Below, piece by piece: positions 8,893-18,343 of a stretch of 64,000 bases of DNA (its first letter is position 1; each line of letters starts with the position of its first letter). The notes beneath the pieces are model-generated. The model had not been told where the DNA came from, did no database searches, and saw only the letters and a program-made list of their open reading frames with translations. The translations under genes were made by a program, and so were the position numbers. This stretch comes from Winogradskyella wichelsiae (GTDB taxonomy: Bacteria; Bacteroidota; Bacteroidia; Flavobacteriales; Flavobacteriaceae). Where the stretch lies: positions 124,001 through 188,000 of the forward strand of contig NZ_JABFDJ010000006.1 in assembly GCF_013403925.1 (NCBI RefSeq), in the 5' to 3' direction.

Positions 8893-9408
8893 ATGAGTCA
8901 ACCTTTACATGATAACATTTGCGAATCGCAATTATTTGAGCGTTTGTATAAAAAGTACGCTAAAAACTTGCACGATTTTTTGTATTACAAATTTGGAGCG
9001 CACTTAAACCCGCAAGACAAAGTACAAGAGGCGTTTATTAAACTTTGGCAAAACTGTGGTAAAGTTGCACCGCCTAAAGCGAAGAGTTTTTTATTTACAA
9101 CAGCAAATAATTTAATGCTTAATGCTGTAGCGCACCAAAAGGTTATTTTAAAATACAATGAAAAACCACAAAGAAGAAACACCAATGAAACCCCTCTGTT
9201 TATTTTAGAGGAAAAAGAATATCATATTAAGTTACAAAAAGCTATTGGCAATTTAACCGAAGCACAACGTGTTGCTTTTTTAATGAATAGAGTTGAAGGT
9301 AAACGTTTTAAAGAAATTGCAACACTCTTAGATATTTCTGTAAAAGGTGTTGAAAAACGCATATACGGTGCTTTAAAAAAATTACGAGAGGAAATTGATG
9401 AACTTTAA
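8893..9408 (+). CDS. ECF RNA polymerase sigma factor, FecI-like
   Basis: This 171-aa sigma factor has two conserved parts: region 2 (about residues 15-80, YAKNLHDFLYYKFG ... DKVQEAFIKLW) and region 4 (about 110-165, EAQRVAFLMNRVEGKRFKEIATLLDISVKGVEKRI), a helix-turn-helix for the -35 element. No region 3 is present, as expected for ECF factors. The FecR-like gene lies 96 bp downstream and a TonB receptor follows, the standard Bacteroidota cell-surface signalling arrangement in which the receptor and FecR release this sigma factor to activate the uptake genes. Confidence 0.93.
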   Translation: MSQPLHDNICESQLFERLYKKYAKNLHDFLYYKFGAHLNPQDKVQEAFIKLWQNCGKVAPPKAKSFLFTTANNLMLNAVAHQKVILKYNEKPQRRNTNETPLFILEEKEYHIKLQKAIGNLTEAQRVAFLMNRVEGKRFKEIATLLDISVKGVEKRIYGALKKLREEIDEL

Positions 9409-9460
9409 AGAGTAGGAGTTTTAAAACTTAAACTGTTATATAGTTGAAAACATATTTTAA

Positions 9461-9483
9461 AACGATTCTGTTTTGTAATCGTT
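9461..9483 (+). promoter_or_regulatory. Small hairpin between the sigma factor and fecR genes
   Basis: AACGAT (9461-9466) and ATCGTT (9478-9483) pair around an 11-nt loop, 21 bp before the FecR start. It lacks a U tract and is unlikely to be a full terminator. It may be part of an ECF-dependent promoter or an attenuator. Confidence 0.3.
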
Positions 9484-9504
9484 CTTAATGCTATTGAAAA
9501 ACAA

Positions 9505-10401
9505 ATGAATAGAGAAGAGCTCATAAAAAAATGGCTAGACCATAACCTCAATATTGAAGAGCAACATGCTTTTGAAAAGTTAGAGGATTACTCTCAATTG
9601 CTAAAAATAGATTCTACTTTAAAAAACTTTAGAGCACCAGACTTCACTACTGAAAAGTCTTATAAAACCTTACAACCTTTACTAAAATCTAAGACAACTA
9701 AAACAAATACTTGGCATAAATCTTTCTTTAAAATTGCTGCTATTTTTATGATAGGGTTTAGTTTCTATTATTATACTACAACTTTAGATACAGAAATTCA
9801 TACAAAAATTGCAGAGCAGTCTACCATTCAATTACCTGACGCCTCACGTGTAAATCTAAATGCAAATTCTACCGTAACATTTAATAAAAGTAATTGGGAT
9901 AAAACTAGAGCTGTTCAGCTAAAAGGGGAAGCTTTTTTTAAAGTTGCTAAGGGTCAAAAATTTGATGTTATCACTGATGATGGTATTGTTAGTGTTTTAG
10001 GAACACAGTTTAATGTTAAACAACGTGGATCTTACTTTGAAGTTACATGCTTTGAAGGGCTTGTTTCTGTTGCTCATAATGGCAAAACGGTAAAACTAAA
10101 ACCTGGAAATAGTTTTAAGGTTATAGACGGAAAACAAATTGCAGATATTAAAGAAACTGCTATACAACCGCATTGGCTTAAAGGAGAAAGCAATTTTGAA
10201 AGTGTCCCTCTTAAACATGTCATTGCAGAACTAGAAAATCAGTATAACGAAAGTATTACAACAGAAAATATTGATACATCTCGCTTGTTCACCGGAAGTT
10301 TTACTCATAATAATTTAGATTTAGCATTGAAATCTGTTACAATACCTTTAAATTTAAGCTATAGTAAATCAGGAAAATCTATTTTATTAAAGCGTGAATA
10401 A
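9505..10401 (+). CDS. FecR-family anti-sigma factor, 298 aa
   Basis: This is an inner-membrane regulator of the adjacent ECF sigma factor. A cytoplasmic N-terminal part (about 1-72) is followed by one transmembrane helix (about 74-93, FFKIAAIFMIGFSFYYY), the periplasmic FecR domain (about 100-195, with LPDASRVNLNANS and GEAFFKVAKGQKFDV) and a C-terminal DUF4974-type domain (about 225-298), which has the STN-like fold. The length is typical. The last bases overlap the start of the TonB receptor gene, implying coupled synthesis of sensor and receptor. Confidence 0.93.
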   Translation: MNREELIKKWLDHNLNIEEQHAFEKLEDYSQLLKIDSTLKNFRAPDFTTEKSYKTLQPLLKSKTTKTNTWHKSFFKIAAIFMIGFSFYYYTTTLDTEIHTKIAEQSTIQLPDASRVNLNANSTVTFNKSNWDKTRAVQLKGEAFFKVAKGQKFDVITDDGIVSVLGTQFNVKQRGSYFEVTCFEGLVSVAHNGKTVKLKPGNSFKVIDGKQIADIKETAIQPHWLKGESNFESVPLKHVIAELENQYNESITTENIDTSRLFTGSFTHNNLDLALKSVTIPLNLSYSKSGKSILLKRE

Positions 10402-12709
10402 AAAATTAAAGCTTTTAGGTTTTTTATTTTTAATGTTTTCTATGTGTAACTTAACTTATGGTCAAGTACAACAGGAAGAAAAAGCACTTGTTCAAATTCT
10501 TCTAGAATTAGAAAAAAAACACCATATTAAATTTTCTTTTGAAACTAAACTTATTGAAGGTATTTCAATTCTTCCATTAGCTTCAAACCTATCTTTAGAA
10601 GAAACAATAAATCAACTAAACCTAGTTACTAAACTAAACTTCAAAACATTAAGCAATCGATTTATTGCTATATCTACTAAGAATAAGTTAAGTAATCCAA
10701 ACAGCATTCAACAACTTAATGAAGTTATCATTTCTAATTATTTAACCAAAGGAATATCTAAGATTAACAACGGAACAATAAAAGCAACCCCCAAAGCTTT
10801 TGATATTTTACCTGGACTTATAGAACCCGATGTTTTACAAATAGTTCAAAGTTTACCTGGTATAATCAGTGTTGATGAACGCGTATCTAATATCAATGTT
10901 AGAGGCGGCACAAATGATCAGAATCTAATTATATACGAAGGCATAAGAATGTATCAATCTGGTCATTTTTTTGGATTAATATCCGCTTTTAATCCTTACC
11001 TAGCGGAAGATATTACAATTTCTAAAAACGGAACTAGTGCTAGGTTTGGTAACGCAGTATCGAGCACAATAGCCATTAAAAACAGAGATCAATTAGATCA
11101 GAAAAATAGTGTTAGTATTGGCGGAAACCTATTAAGTATTGATGGGTTTGCGAAAGTTGCTTTAACTGAAAAAACAGAAATTCAAGTATCTGCAAGACGC
11201 TCTTACACCGATGTATTGGTTACAGAAACTTACGACGCTTATTTTAATCGCATTTTTAGAGACTCAGAGTTAAACGAATCTAACACAACCAACACCCAAT
11301 TAGCCTTAGACGAACGTTTTATTTTTTATGACTTTAATGCTAAGTTTTTATATGATATTAATGATACTTCTAAGTTTCGATTAAATTTATTAACGATATC
11401 TAACCATTTAGATTACAACCAAGCTTTTATAACATCTGAACACACTTTACAAGAAACTAGAAGTGAATTAAACCAAGAGAGCCAAGGAGCTAGTGCTAAT
11501 TATTATAAGCTAGTAAATAGTAATCTTAAATTATCTACTCAAGTCTATTATTCACATTATGATTTAGATGCTACAAATAAAAACACATCCAATAACACCA
11601 CTTTACAACAAGAAAATAAAGTTGAAGATTTTGGTTTACGATTAGACATAACTAAAACCGTTAACGATGATCTTAACTTTAATGGCGGTTACCAATTTAA
11701 TGATGTCAGCGTTACGTATTCTGAAGATGTTACGAATCCTAATTACACAAGTCTAAATAAAGAAATTGTTAGAACACATTCTCTTTTTGGCGAGATTGAA
11801 TGGTACTCTCCAACTCAACACACACATATTAGATTAGGTTCTAGAATTAACTATTTTAGCAAATTATCTGATTTTTTAATTGAACCTCGGTTTTCTATAA
11901 ATCATAAATTTCTAGATTATTTTAGACTTGAGGTTTTAGGTGAACTAAAAAGTCAATCTATTACGCAAATCATTGACTTACAACAAGATTTTTTCGGTAT
12001 TGAAAAACGCCGATGGCAACTTGCAAACGGAAATGATGTTCCTCTAATTACTAGCGAACAACTTTCATTAGGCTTGAGCTATAGTCAAAACAATCTATTA
12101 ATTTCTTTGGAAGGCTACTATAAAAGTGTAAATGATATTACCGCAAAAAGTCAAGGCTTTCAAAATCAATTTCAATTTACTAATGACATTGGTAATTACT
12201 CCGTAAAAGGTTTAGACTTCCTTATTAATAAGCGTTTCAATGAGTTTAGCACATGGCTGGGTTATACCTGGAGTAAAAACGATTATACTTTTAGCACCCT
12301 TAATGCCAACGAATCTTTCCCAAACACCCTAGATATAAGACATGTTGCAAATGCTTCAATCACTTATAATATTGATCATTTAAAAATAGGACTAGGCCTT
12401 AATTGGCATTCAGGAAGACCTTATACTTCTGTATCAGATATCCAAGATAGCAGCAATTCGAACATCGCATACAACTCACCAAATAATGCTCGCTTAAACG
12501 ATTACTTTAGAACTGATATTTCAGCTATTTATGATTTTTTAATTTCTGAAGGTATTGATGCTGAATTAGGTGCTTCTGTTTGGAATCTCTTTAATCAATC
12601 GAATACTATAAATCGTTATTACAGCAAAAATTCAGATGGAGAAGTTAAAGAGGTTAACAATCAATCTTTACAATTGACACCAAATCTTAGCTTTAGAATC
12701 AATTTTTAA
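10394..12709 (+). CDS. TonB-dependent receptor with N-terminal STN signalling domain
   Basis: This 771-aa outer-membrane transporter starts at GTG, 8 bp inside the fecR gene. It has a signal peptide (about 1-23), an STN domain (about 28-96) of the type that contacts FecR in FecA-like receptors, a plug (about 110-230, including IVQSLPGIISVDERVSNINVRG) and a long beta-barrel ending in a C-terminal Phe (LSFRINF). No carboxypeptidase-like domain is evident between STN and plug, and no SusD follows, so it resembles a FecA-type transducer more than a SusC. The ligand is unknown; iron complexes or small peptides are the usual options. Confidence 0.9.
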   Translation: MNKKLKLLGFLFLMFSMCNLTYGQVQQEEKALVQILLELEKKHHIKFSFETKLIEGISILPLASNLSLEETINQLNLVTKLNFKTLSNRFIAISTKNKLSNPNSIQQLNEVIISNYLTKGISKINNGTIKATPKAFDILPGLIEPDVLQIVQSLPGIISVDERVSNINVRGGTNDQNLIIYEGIRMYQSGHFFGLISAFNPYLAEDITISKNGTSARFGNAVSSTIAIKNRDQLDQKNSVSIGGNLLSIDGFAKVALTEKTEIQVSARRSYTDVLVTETYDAYFNRIFRDSELNESNTTNTQLALDERFIFYDFNAKFLYDINDTSKFRLNLLTISNHLDYNQAFITSEHTLQETRSELNQESQGASANYYKLVNSNLKLSTQVYYSHYDLDATNKNTSNNTTLQQENKVEDFGLRLDITKTVNDDLNFNGGYQFNDVSVTYSEDVTNPNYTSLNKEIVRTHSLFGEIEWYSPTQHTHIRLGSRINYFSKLSDFLIEPRFSINHKFLDYFRLEVLGELKSQSITQIIDLQQDFFGIEKRRWQLANGNDVPLITSEQLSLGLSYSQNNLLISLEGYYKSVNDITAKSQGFQNQFQFTNDIGNYSVKGLDFLINKRFNEFSTWLGYTWSKNDYTFSTLNANESFPNTLDIRHVANASITYNIDHLKIGLGLNWHSGRPYTSVSDIQDSSNSNIAYNSPNNARLNDYFRTDISAIYDFLISEGIDAELGASVWNLFNQSNTINRYYSKNSDGEVKEVNNQSLQLTPNLSFRINF

Positions 12710-12770
12710 TATTAGATATTATTACGTTGCCCCATGTTTATTTAAACTTAATTAAAAACCTTAAACAACA

Positions 12771-12797
12771 AAACGTCCACCGATAAGGCAGACGTTT
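12771..12797 (-). terminator. Probable argS terminator
   Basis: Minus-strand RNA forms an 11-bp stem, AAACGUCUGCC with GGUGGACGUUU, around a UUAUC loop. Two of the pairs are G-U and become mismatches in plus-strand RNA, so the minus-strand gene argS is favoured. The following U tract (UUUUGUUGUUU) is imperfect. Confidence 0.6.
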
Positions 12798-12844
12798 AAA
12801 ATAAGTTAGTGTATACAACAAACAGTTATCTTAATTCCAAGAAC

Positions 12845-14623
12845 CTACATACGTTCTGGAACTGCGATACCTAAAAGACTTAATGCATTCTTTATCGTTT
12901 GACTCACTGTTTTAGATAAATCAACTCTAAACCTTTTTTCTTCATCCGTATCAGCACCAAGAATAGATACATTTTGATAGAATGAATTAAATCCTTTAAC
13001 CAACTCGTAAGTATAATTAGCAATTAATGCAGGACTGTGTTGTTCTGCCGCATTTTGTATTATCTCAGGAAATTGTTCTAATTGTTTTATCAATTCCTTT
13101 TCTTTTTCATGAAAAGAGATATCAGGCACATTTGATGATACATTAACACCAATATTCGCTTTTCTTAGTATCGATTGAATTCTTGCATAAGTATATTGAA
13201 TAAAAGGCCCTGTATTCCCTTGAAAATCGATAGATTCTTTAGGGTCGAATAAAATCCTTTTCTTAGGGTCTACTTTTAGAATGTAATATTTTAAAGCTCC
13301 TAAACCAATTGTTTTATAAAGCTCGTTTTTTTCAGCTTCATCGTATTCTTCAAGCTTCCCTAATTCCTTAGAAATTTCTTCAGCCGTATCAGCCATTTCC
13401 TCTATTAAATCATCAGCATCTACAACAGTTCCTTCTCTACTTTTCATTTTTCCACTTGGTAAATCTACCATACCATAACTTAAGTGGAATAGATTTTTTG
13501 CCCAATCAAAACCTAATTTTTTCAAAATTAAGAACAATACTTTAAAATGATAATCTTGCTCATTTCCTACCGTATAAACCATACCACCAACATCTGGGTA
13601 ATCTTTAATACGTTGAATTGCTGTACCAATATCTTGAGTCATGTAAACAGCTGTACCGTCTGCACGAAGTACAATCTTACGGTCTAAACCATCTGCCGTT
13701 AAATCGCACCATACAGAACCATCTGCATCTTGCTCAAAAACACCTGTTGATAAACCTTCTGCAACAAATTCTTTCCCTAACAAATAGGTATTACTTTCGT
13801 AGTAATAAGTATCAAAATCAACACCTATATTTTTGTAAGTCACATCAAAACCATCATAAACCCATTGGTTCATTTTATTCCAAAGTGCCACAACACCTTC
13901 ATCACCAGCTTCCCATTTAATCAACATTTCTTGAGCTTCCAGTAACAAAGGTGCGTTTTTCTTAGCTTCTTCTTCTGATTGACCTTGAGTCATTAATTCT
14001 GAAATTTCAACTTTATATTCTTGGTCGAACTTCACATAATAATTCCCAACTAACTTATCACCTTTTAAATCTTGAGTTGGTGTTTCACCCTTTCCAAATT
14101 TTTGGTAAGCTAGCATACTTTTACAAATATGAATTCCTCTATCGTTGATGATTTGCGTTTTATAAACTTTCTTTCCTGAAGCCTTTAAAATTTCGGCAAC
14201 ACTATATCCTAAAAGCACATTTCTAACATGTCCTAGGTGCAAAGGTTTATTAGTGTTTGGCGAAGAATATTCAACCATTACTGCGTTATCACCCTTCTGA
14301 TCTTCAAAACCGTATTTAGCGTCATCTTTTATGGATTGAAAGAAACGAAAGTAATAATTATCACTTATTTCAATATTTAAAAACCCTTTTACAACATTAA
14401 ATCCTTTTACAAAATCTACATTATCTAGCAGGTATTGACCAACTTGTTCGCCTATAACAACAGGATTTCCTTTAACCACGCGTAACATCGGAAATACAAC
14501 AACTGTGACATCACCTGCAAATTCTTTGCGTGTTGCTTGAAATTCTACTGATTGTAATTCCGATTGAAACAACGCCTTAATCGCTGCTTTTACATGTAAT
14601 TCTAAAGTCTCTTGAAGCTTCAT
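12845..14623 (-). CDS. argS: Arginyl-tRNA synthetase
   Basis: This class I aminoacyl-tRNA synthetase charges tRNA-Arg. The 592-aa protein has the N-terminal Add-1 domain (1-90), the HIGH-type motif in SSPNTNKPLHLGHVRN (about residues 120-135), and the C-terminal DALR anticodon-binding domain (about 470-592, ending SLLGIAVPERM). As in many ArgRS the KMSKS position is degenerate, here MKSREG. It is a single gene, convergent with the TonB receptor gene, with its own -7 box and terminator. Confidence 0.97.
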   Translation of the reverse strand: MKLQETLELHVKAAIKALFQSELQSVEFQATRKEFAGDVTVVVFPMLRVVKGNPVVIGEQVGQYLLDNVDFVKGFNVVKGFLNIEISDNYYFRFFQSIKDDAKYGFEDQKGDNAVMVEYSSPNTNKPLHLGHVRNVLLGYSVAEILKASGKKVYKTQIINDRGIHICKSMLAYQKFGKGETPTQDLKGDKLVGNYYVKFDQEYKVEISELMTQGQSEEEAKKNAPLLLEAQEMLIKWEAGDEGVVALWNKMNQWVYDGFDVTYKNIGVDFDTYYYESNTYLLGKEFVAEGLSTGVFEQDADGSVWCDLTADGLDRKIVLRADGTAVYMTQDIGTAIQRIKDYPDVGGMVYTVGNEQDYHFKVLFLILKKLGFDWAKNLFHLSYGMVDLPSGKMKSREGTVVDADDLIEEMADTAEEISKELGKLEEYDEAEKNELYKTIGLGALKYYILKVDPKKRILFDPKESIDFQGNTGPFIQYTYARIQSILRKANIGVNVSSNVPDISFHEKEKELIKQLEQFPEIIQNAAEQHSPALIANYTYELVKGFNSFYQNVSILGADTDEEKRFRVDLSKTVSQTIKNALSLLGIAVPERM

Positions 14624-14657
14624 ATTTTGCTGTATTTTTGGTGTTTTAAAACGTGGG

Positions 14658-14665
14658 CAAAGATA
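14658..14665 (-). promoter_or_regulatory. Promoter -7 box of argS
   Basis: The minus strand reads TATCTTTG, an exact TAnnTTTG match, 34 bp upstream of the argS ATG. The -33 element is not recognisable. Confidence 0.5.
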
Positions 14666-15181
14666 GAAGTTTTATTGTTTTATAGAACCTCATCATAAAC
14701 ATAATTATTCAGCTTATAAAACTCATAGCCAAGGCATACACTTTAGTTAACTTGAAATTGAATATTATTGAGTAATTCAATTAAAAAGTAGTTAAATTAT
14801 TACCTTTACATAGACACATTGCAATTGCTCTTTTCAAAAACTTAAAAATAGACTTAAACACAGCAATAATTTACTGTTACAATTTCATTTTCAAACCTCA
14901 AAACAGAATAACGAATAAATTTAACTACACAATATAAACATTAAAACACCTCGCTTAACAAAACCATAACAAACTGAAAATCAATAAACAACTTAAAAAG
15001 TGTATTTCATCGATAAAACAGCATTACTACTGCTAAATTTACCTTTCACCGATAAGTCCGTTTTTTTTTAAATTCATTTAGTCATTTAATCTAATTTTTT
15101 TGCTTTAAATCCTAATAATTAGCATATTCACTTTCATAATAGCACTTTTGACTTGCTATTAATTTATGTCCCAAAACATTA

Positions 15182-15301
15182 ATGAAGCTTAATAATCAAA
15201 CATTAACAATATTGTTATTGTTTTGTGTTAACTTAATTTTTTGTCCTTCCATAAAAGTTGATAAAACCAAAACAGCGCAATTAAGTTTAACGCTACTTTA
15301 A
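15182..15301 (+). CDS. Possible 39-aa secreted or membrane peptide
   Basis: This frame runs from an ATG to a TAA placed one base before the ATG of the histidine kinase gene at 15303. It encodes a short polar start (MKLNNQ), a hydrophobic stretch LTILLLFCVNLIFC (residues 8-21) ending like a lipobox, and a basic/polar tail (PSIKVDKTKTAQLSLTLL). The layout suggests a signal peptide or a small lipopeptide co-transcribed and translationally coupled with the kinase. AT-rich DNA often gives short hydrophobic frames by chance, so this is tentative. Confidence 0.35.
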   Translation: MKLNNQTLTILLLFCVNLIFCPSIKVDKTKTAQLSLTLL

Positions 15302-15302
15302 G

Positions 15303-17339
15303 ATGAAACAGTTATTTACATTAGCTGTTTGTCTTCTGTCGTTTGCTGTTTTTTCTCAAAATGAAAAAATAGATAAACTAACGGTGCAATTAGCATACTT
15401 AAATGCAGACTCTACAAAAGTAAAGCTATCTCTTGCGCTTATAGATGAACTTTATGCTCATAAAGATTATAGCATGGCTCTACTCTATGCTAACGAAACT
15501 TCTAAACTTTCTGAAGACCTTAACTATACTAAAGGACAGGCTGAAAGCTGCTACTATAAAGCTTTAATTTTTACAGAACGTAACGACTATTATAACGCCT
15601 TAGATTGTTATAATAAATCCAGAAATTTCTATTTAAAAATAAGAGATACACTTGGTATTGCAAGAGTAAGTAATAGCATTGGGCTTATTGAAATAAGAAG
15701 AGGAAACTACACTTTAGGGTTGCAAAATTCATTATCGGCAATAGACATTTTTGAAGAAAAATATTTACAAGATGAGCTAAGTTCTGCTTATAATAACCTT
15801 GCTGAAGCTTACCATAAAACAAATCAAATTGATAAGTCAATAGAATTTAACTTTAAGGCCTTAGAAGTTAGACAGCTTATAAATGATAGTAATGGCATCA
15901 TACAATCAACTAAAAATATAGCAGAGCTTTATTCTTTTTTAAAGGAACACCGTAAATCTATTGAATACTACGAAAAAGCACTAGAACTACTAGATTCTAA
16001 AACAGATCAAGACTTAAGAGGAGAAATCCTTCCTAAATTAGGTAGTGAATATTTACGTTTTAATGAATATGATAAAGCTTTACATTACTTATCGGAGGGC
16101 TTAAAATACAACAGAGAAAACCAGAATAACCAAGGCCTTTTAAGAACACTTAATGCATTTGGTAATTTAAGTCTTAAACAGAAAAAAATAAAATTAGCAG
16201 AAAGCCAATTAAATGAAGCTTACACTATTGCTAATAATATAGATAATAAAACAGAGCTTTTAAAAAATTATAAATTACACATTGAGCTAGATTCTACACT
16301 TGGATATTTTCAAAGAGCCTTCTATTGGCAAAACAGATTTTACAAATTAAGGGATTCTCTTAATAAGGCAGATGAACCTGTATTTCCAAAAAACATAGAA
16401 CACTTAAACTTAATTGAAGATCAATCAGAAAACAAGTTATTAGACAAGCCAAAACAGTTAACTTTTGGATATAGCCCTTACCCCTTGTATGTAGCGATAG
16501 TTATAATAATTCTATTAGTCCTATTATTAATCTTTAGCTATTTAAAGACCAAATCTCACTACGCCGAGTTAAAACAACAAAAAATTGAATTAGCTGAAGA
16601 GAAAGTAAAAACAGAAGCTATACTTGAGCACACTCATCATTTAGAAGAAGTAAACCAGGTTAAAGACAAACTATTCTCTATTGTTTCTCACGATTTAAAA
16701 GATTCAATCTCTTCAATTAAAGCTTTTTTAGATTTATTAAATGAAGATAGCATTACTAAAGAAGAGTTCTTCGAATTAATTCCTGAATTAAGTGAAAATG
16801 CAAATAATGCATCATCATTACTATATAATTTATTGAACTGGTCTAAATCTCAAATGCAAAATTTAGAACCTAAGCCTGAATTATTTAACATTCAAGAAGT
16901 GTTTCAAATCAAAATGGCATTGGTAGAACAAAAAATTGAAGACAAACAGATTATTTTAATTGATGAATCTCAACGCGATTTCATTTATGCTGATAAAAGT
17001 ATGGTGGAAATTGTAATCCAGAATTTAATTACAAACGCTGTTAAATTTAGTAAGAAAGGTGATGTAATTACAATTTCTAATCAAGATGTTAATGGTAGAT
17101 CTTTAATTTCAATAGAAGACACAGGTGTTGGTATCCCAAAAGAAAACATAAACAAACTTTTTGCTGCACATAAAAACTTTACAACCACAGGTACTCAAAA
17201 TGAGAAGGGAACTGGTCTAGGTTTAACTATAGCAAAAGATTTAGTTGAATTAAACAACGGTAAAATCTGGGTTGAAAGCACAGTGAATGTTGGCAGTAAG
17301 TTCTTTATTGAACTTCCTAAAGCTGAATCTAGAGCTTAA
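15303..17339 (+). CDS. TPR-containing sensor histidine kinase, 678 aa
   Basis: This membrane sensor has a signal peptide (1-18), about six tetratricopeptide repeats across residues 30-350 (for example SSAYNNLAEAYHKTNQIDKSIEF) predicted to face the periplasm, one transmembrane helix (about 393-415), a coiled coil, then the kinase core. The H-box FSIVSHDLKDSI has the phospho-accepting His at 463. The N-box is QNLITNAVKFS, and the G boxes are DTGVGIP and GTGLGLTIAKDLV, so the kinase is complete. No receiver domain is fused and no response regulator gene is adjacent, so its partner lies elsewhere. Its signal is unknown; TPR kinases in Bacteroidota usually sense protein or envelope cues. Confidence 0.93.
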   Translation: MKQLFTLAVCLLSFAVFSQNEKIDKLTVQLAYLNADSTKVKLSLALIDELYAHKDYSMALLYANETSKLSEDLNYTKGQAESCYYKALIFTERNDYYNALDCYNKSRNFYLKIRDTLGIARVSNSIGLIEIRRGNYTLGLQNSLSAIDIFEEKYLQDELSSAYNNLAEAYHKTNQIDKSIEFNFKALEVRQLINDSNGIIQSTKNIAELYSFLKEHRKSIEYYEKALELLDSKTDQDLRGEILPKLGSEYLRFNEYDKALHYLSEGLKYNRENQNNQGLLRTLNAFGNLSLKQKKIKLAESQLNEAYTIANNIDNKTELLKNYKLHIELDSTLGYFQRAFYWQNRFYKLRDSLNKADEPVFPKNIEHLNLIEDQSENKLLDKPKQLTFGYSPYPLYVAIVIIILLVLLLIFSYLKTKSHYAELKQQKIELAEEKVKTEAILEHTHHLEEVNQVKDKLFSIVSHDLKDSISSIKAFLDLLNEDSITKEEFFELIPELSENANNASSLLYNLLNWSKSQMQNLEPKPELFNIQEVFQIKMALVEQKIEDKQIILIDESQRDFIYADKSMVEIVIQNLITNAVKFSKKGDVITISNQDVNGRSLISIEDTGVGIPKENINKLFAAHKNFTTTGTQNEKGTGLGLTIAKDLVELNNGKIWVESTVNVGSKFFIELPKAESRA

Positions 17340-17375
17340 AACCAACTAACACTGATAATCAGAATAGAAACTAAA

Positions 17376-18308
17376 TTAACTTTTAGGAAGAAATACTTCA
17401 GCCATCATACAACGGGCACTTCCACCACCACATGTTTCAATGGTCTCTAATGAACTTGAAATAATAGCACAAAACTTTTCAATATTGTTTATTTGAGATT
17501 TAGTTAAACTATTATGAGCTGCTTCGCTCATTACTAAGAAACGTTTATCATTTTCACCTTGTAACTGCAACATGTTTCCAGCAAAACTATGCATCTGAGC
17601 CTCTGTGATAGAAATAATTTCTTTTCCATCTTGCCTTAAATGTTTCACAACACCTTTACGCTCTTTTTTATCATCAATACTATCTAAACAGATCACAGCA
17701 AATTTTTCTGCGATACACATCATAACATTGGTATGGTAGATTGGTAATCTTTTATCTTCAACAGATTGATAAGCCGTAAAAATCACGGGGCTATATTCAA
17801 AATCTTCACAAAACTCTATAAATAACTCTTCATCAGCTCTTGGAGATAGTGCACAATAAGCTTTTCTATTTACTCGGTCTAATATAACACTACCCGTACC
17901 TTCTAAGAAAAACCCTTCGTGTTCTGCTGAAGTATAATCAACTACGTTTTCTATTAAAAACCCTTCTTCTTCAAGCCTAATAAAAACTTCATCTCTACGC
18001 TCTCGTCTTCTGTTCTCAGCAAACATTGGATATTTTGCTACATCACCATTACTATGAAAACTCACCCAATTATTAGGGAAAATAGAATCTGGCGTGTCAT
18101 TGGTTTTATCATCTTCTTCTACAATGACATTAATACCTACTGCTCTTAATTTTTCTACAAAAGCGTCAAATTCATTTTGCGCTTTGGCATTAATTTCAGC
18201 ATTTTTTAAATCTAATTCTTCTTGAAAATAATTATTAATAGCTGTTTGCTCATTCATCCTAAAGTTGATAGGACGAATCATTAATATAGTGTTAGTCGTT
18301 TGTTGCAT
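17376..18308 (-). CDS. ctlX: Guanidino-modifying hydrolase, CtlX-like (citrulline hydrolase)
   Basis: This 310-aa member of the amidinotransferase/arginine deiminase superfamily is most like flavobacterial CtlX, proposed to hydrolyse citrulline to ornithine. Visible motifs are MIRPINFRMN at the start, SIFPNNWVSFH, EGTGSVILDR, HTNVMMCI with the catalytic-type His, and the C-terminal GGGSARCMMAEVF with the nucleophilic Cys. A longer frame begins at 18338, but that Met falls on the -7 box at 18336-18343, so the Met at 18308 (MQQTTN) is preferred. It is convergent with the histidine kinase gene, 36 bp away, with no clear terminator between. Function by family only. Confidence 0.8.
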   Translation of the reverse strand: MQQTTNTILMIRPINFRMNEQTAINNYFQEELDLKNAEINAKAQNEFDAFVEKLRAVGINVIVEEDDKTNDTPDSIFPNNWVSFHSNGDVAKYPMFAENRRRERRDEVFIRLEEEGFLIENVVDYTSAEHEGFFLEGTGSVILDRVNRKAYCALSPRADEELFIEFCEDFEYSPVIFTAYQSVEDKRLPIYHTNVMMCIAEKFAVICLDSIDDKKERKGVVKHLRQDGKEIISITEAQMHSFAGNMLQLQGENDKRFLVMSEAAHNSLTKSQINNIEKFCAIISSSLETIETCGGGSARCMMAEVFLPKS

Positions 18309-18335
18309 TAAAAATATAGAGTGTAAAATTAAATG

Positions 18336-18343
18336 CAAAGTTA
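18336..18343 (-). promoter_or_regulatory. Promoter -7 box of the CtlX-like gene
   Basis: The minus strand reads TAACTTTG, an exact consensus match, 27 bp before the chosen start codon. It overlaps the first codon of the longer frame and so helps to fix the start. Confidence 0.5.

Larger units (their letters stand above)
14624..15302. other. Long AT-rich gap between argS and the histidine kinase gene
   Basis: The gap is 679 bp. It holds the argS promoter at its left end and a small signal-peptide-like reading frame (15182-15301) at its right end. The middle (about 14670-15180) shows no reading frame, tRNA-like fold or clear terminator. It contains a near-match to the -7 box (TACCTTTA near 14811). 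It may serve as a long regulatory region or be a relic. Confidence 0.5.

Noticed and set aside
13618-13920. 100-aa plus-strand frame inside argS
   Set aside because: argS is fully intact on the minus strand; the frame has no domain and skewed composition.
18309-18338. Longer start for the CtlX-like gene at 18338
   Set aside because: It overlaps the -7 box TAACTTTG, and the ten extra residues do not look like the family.
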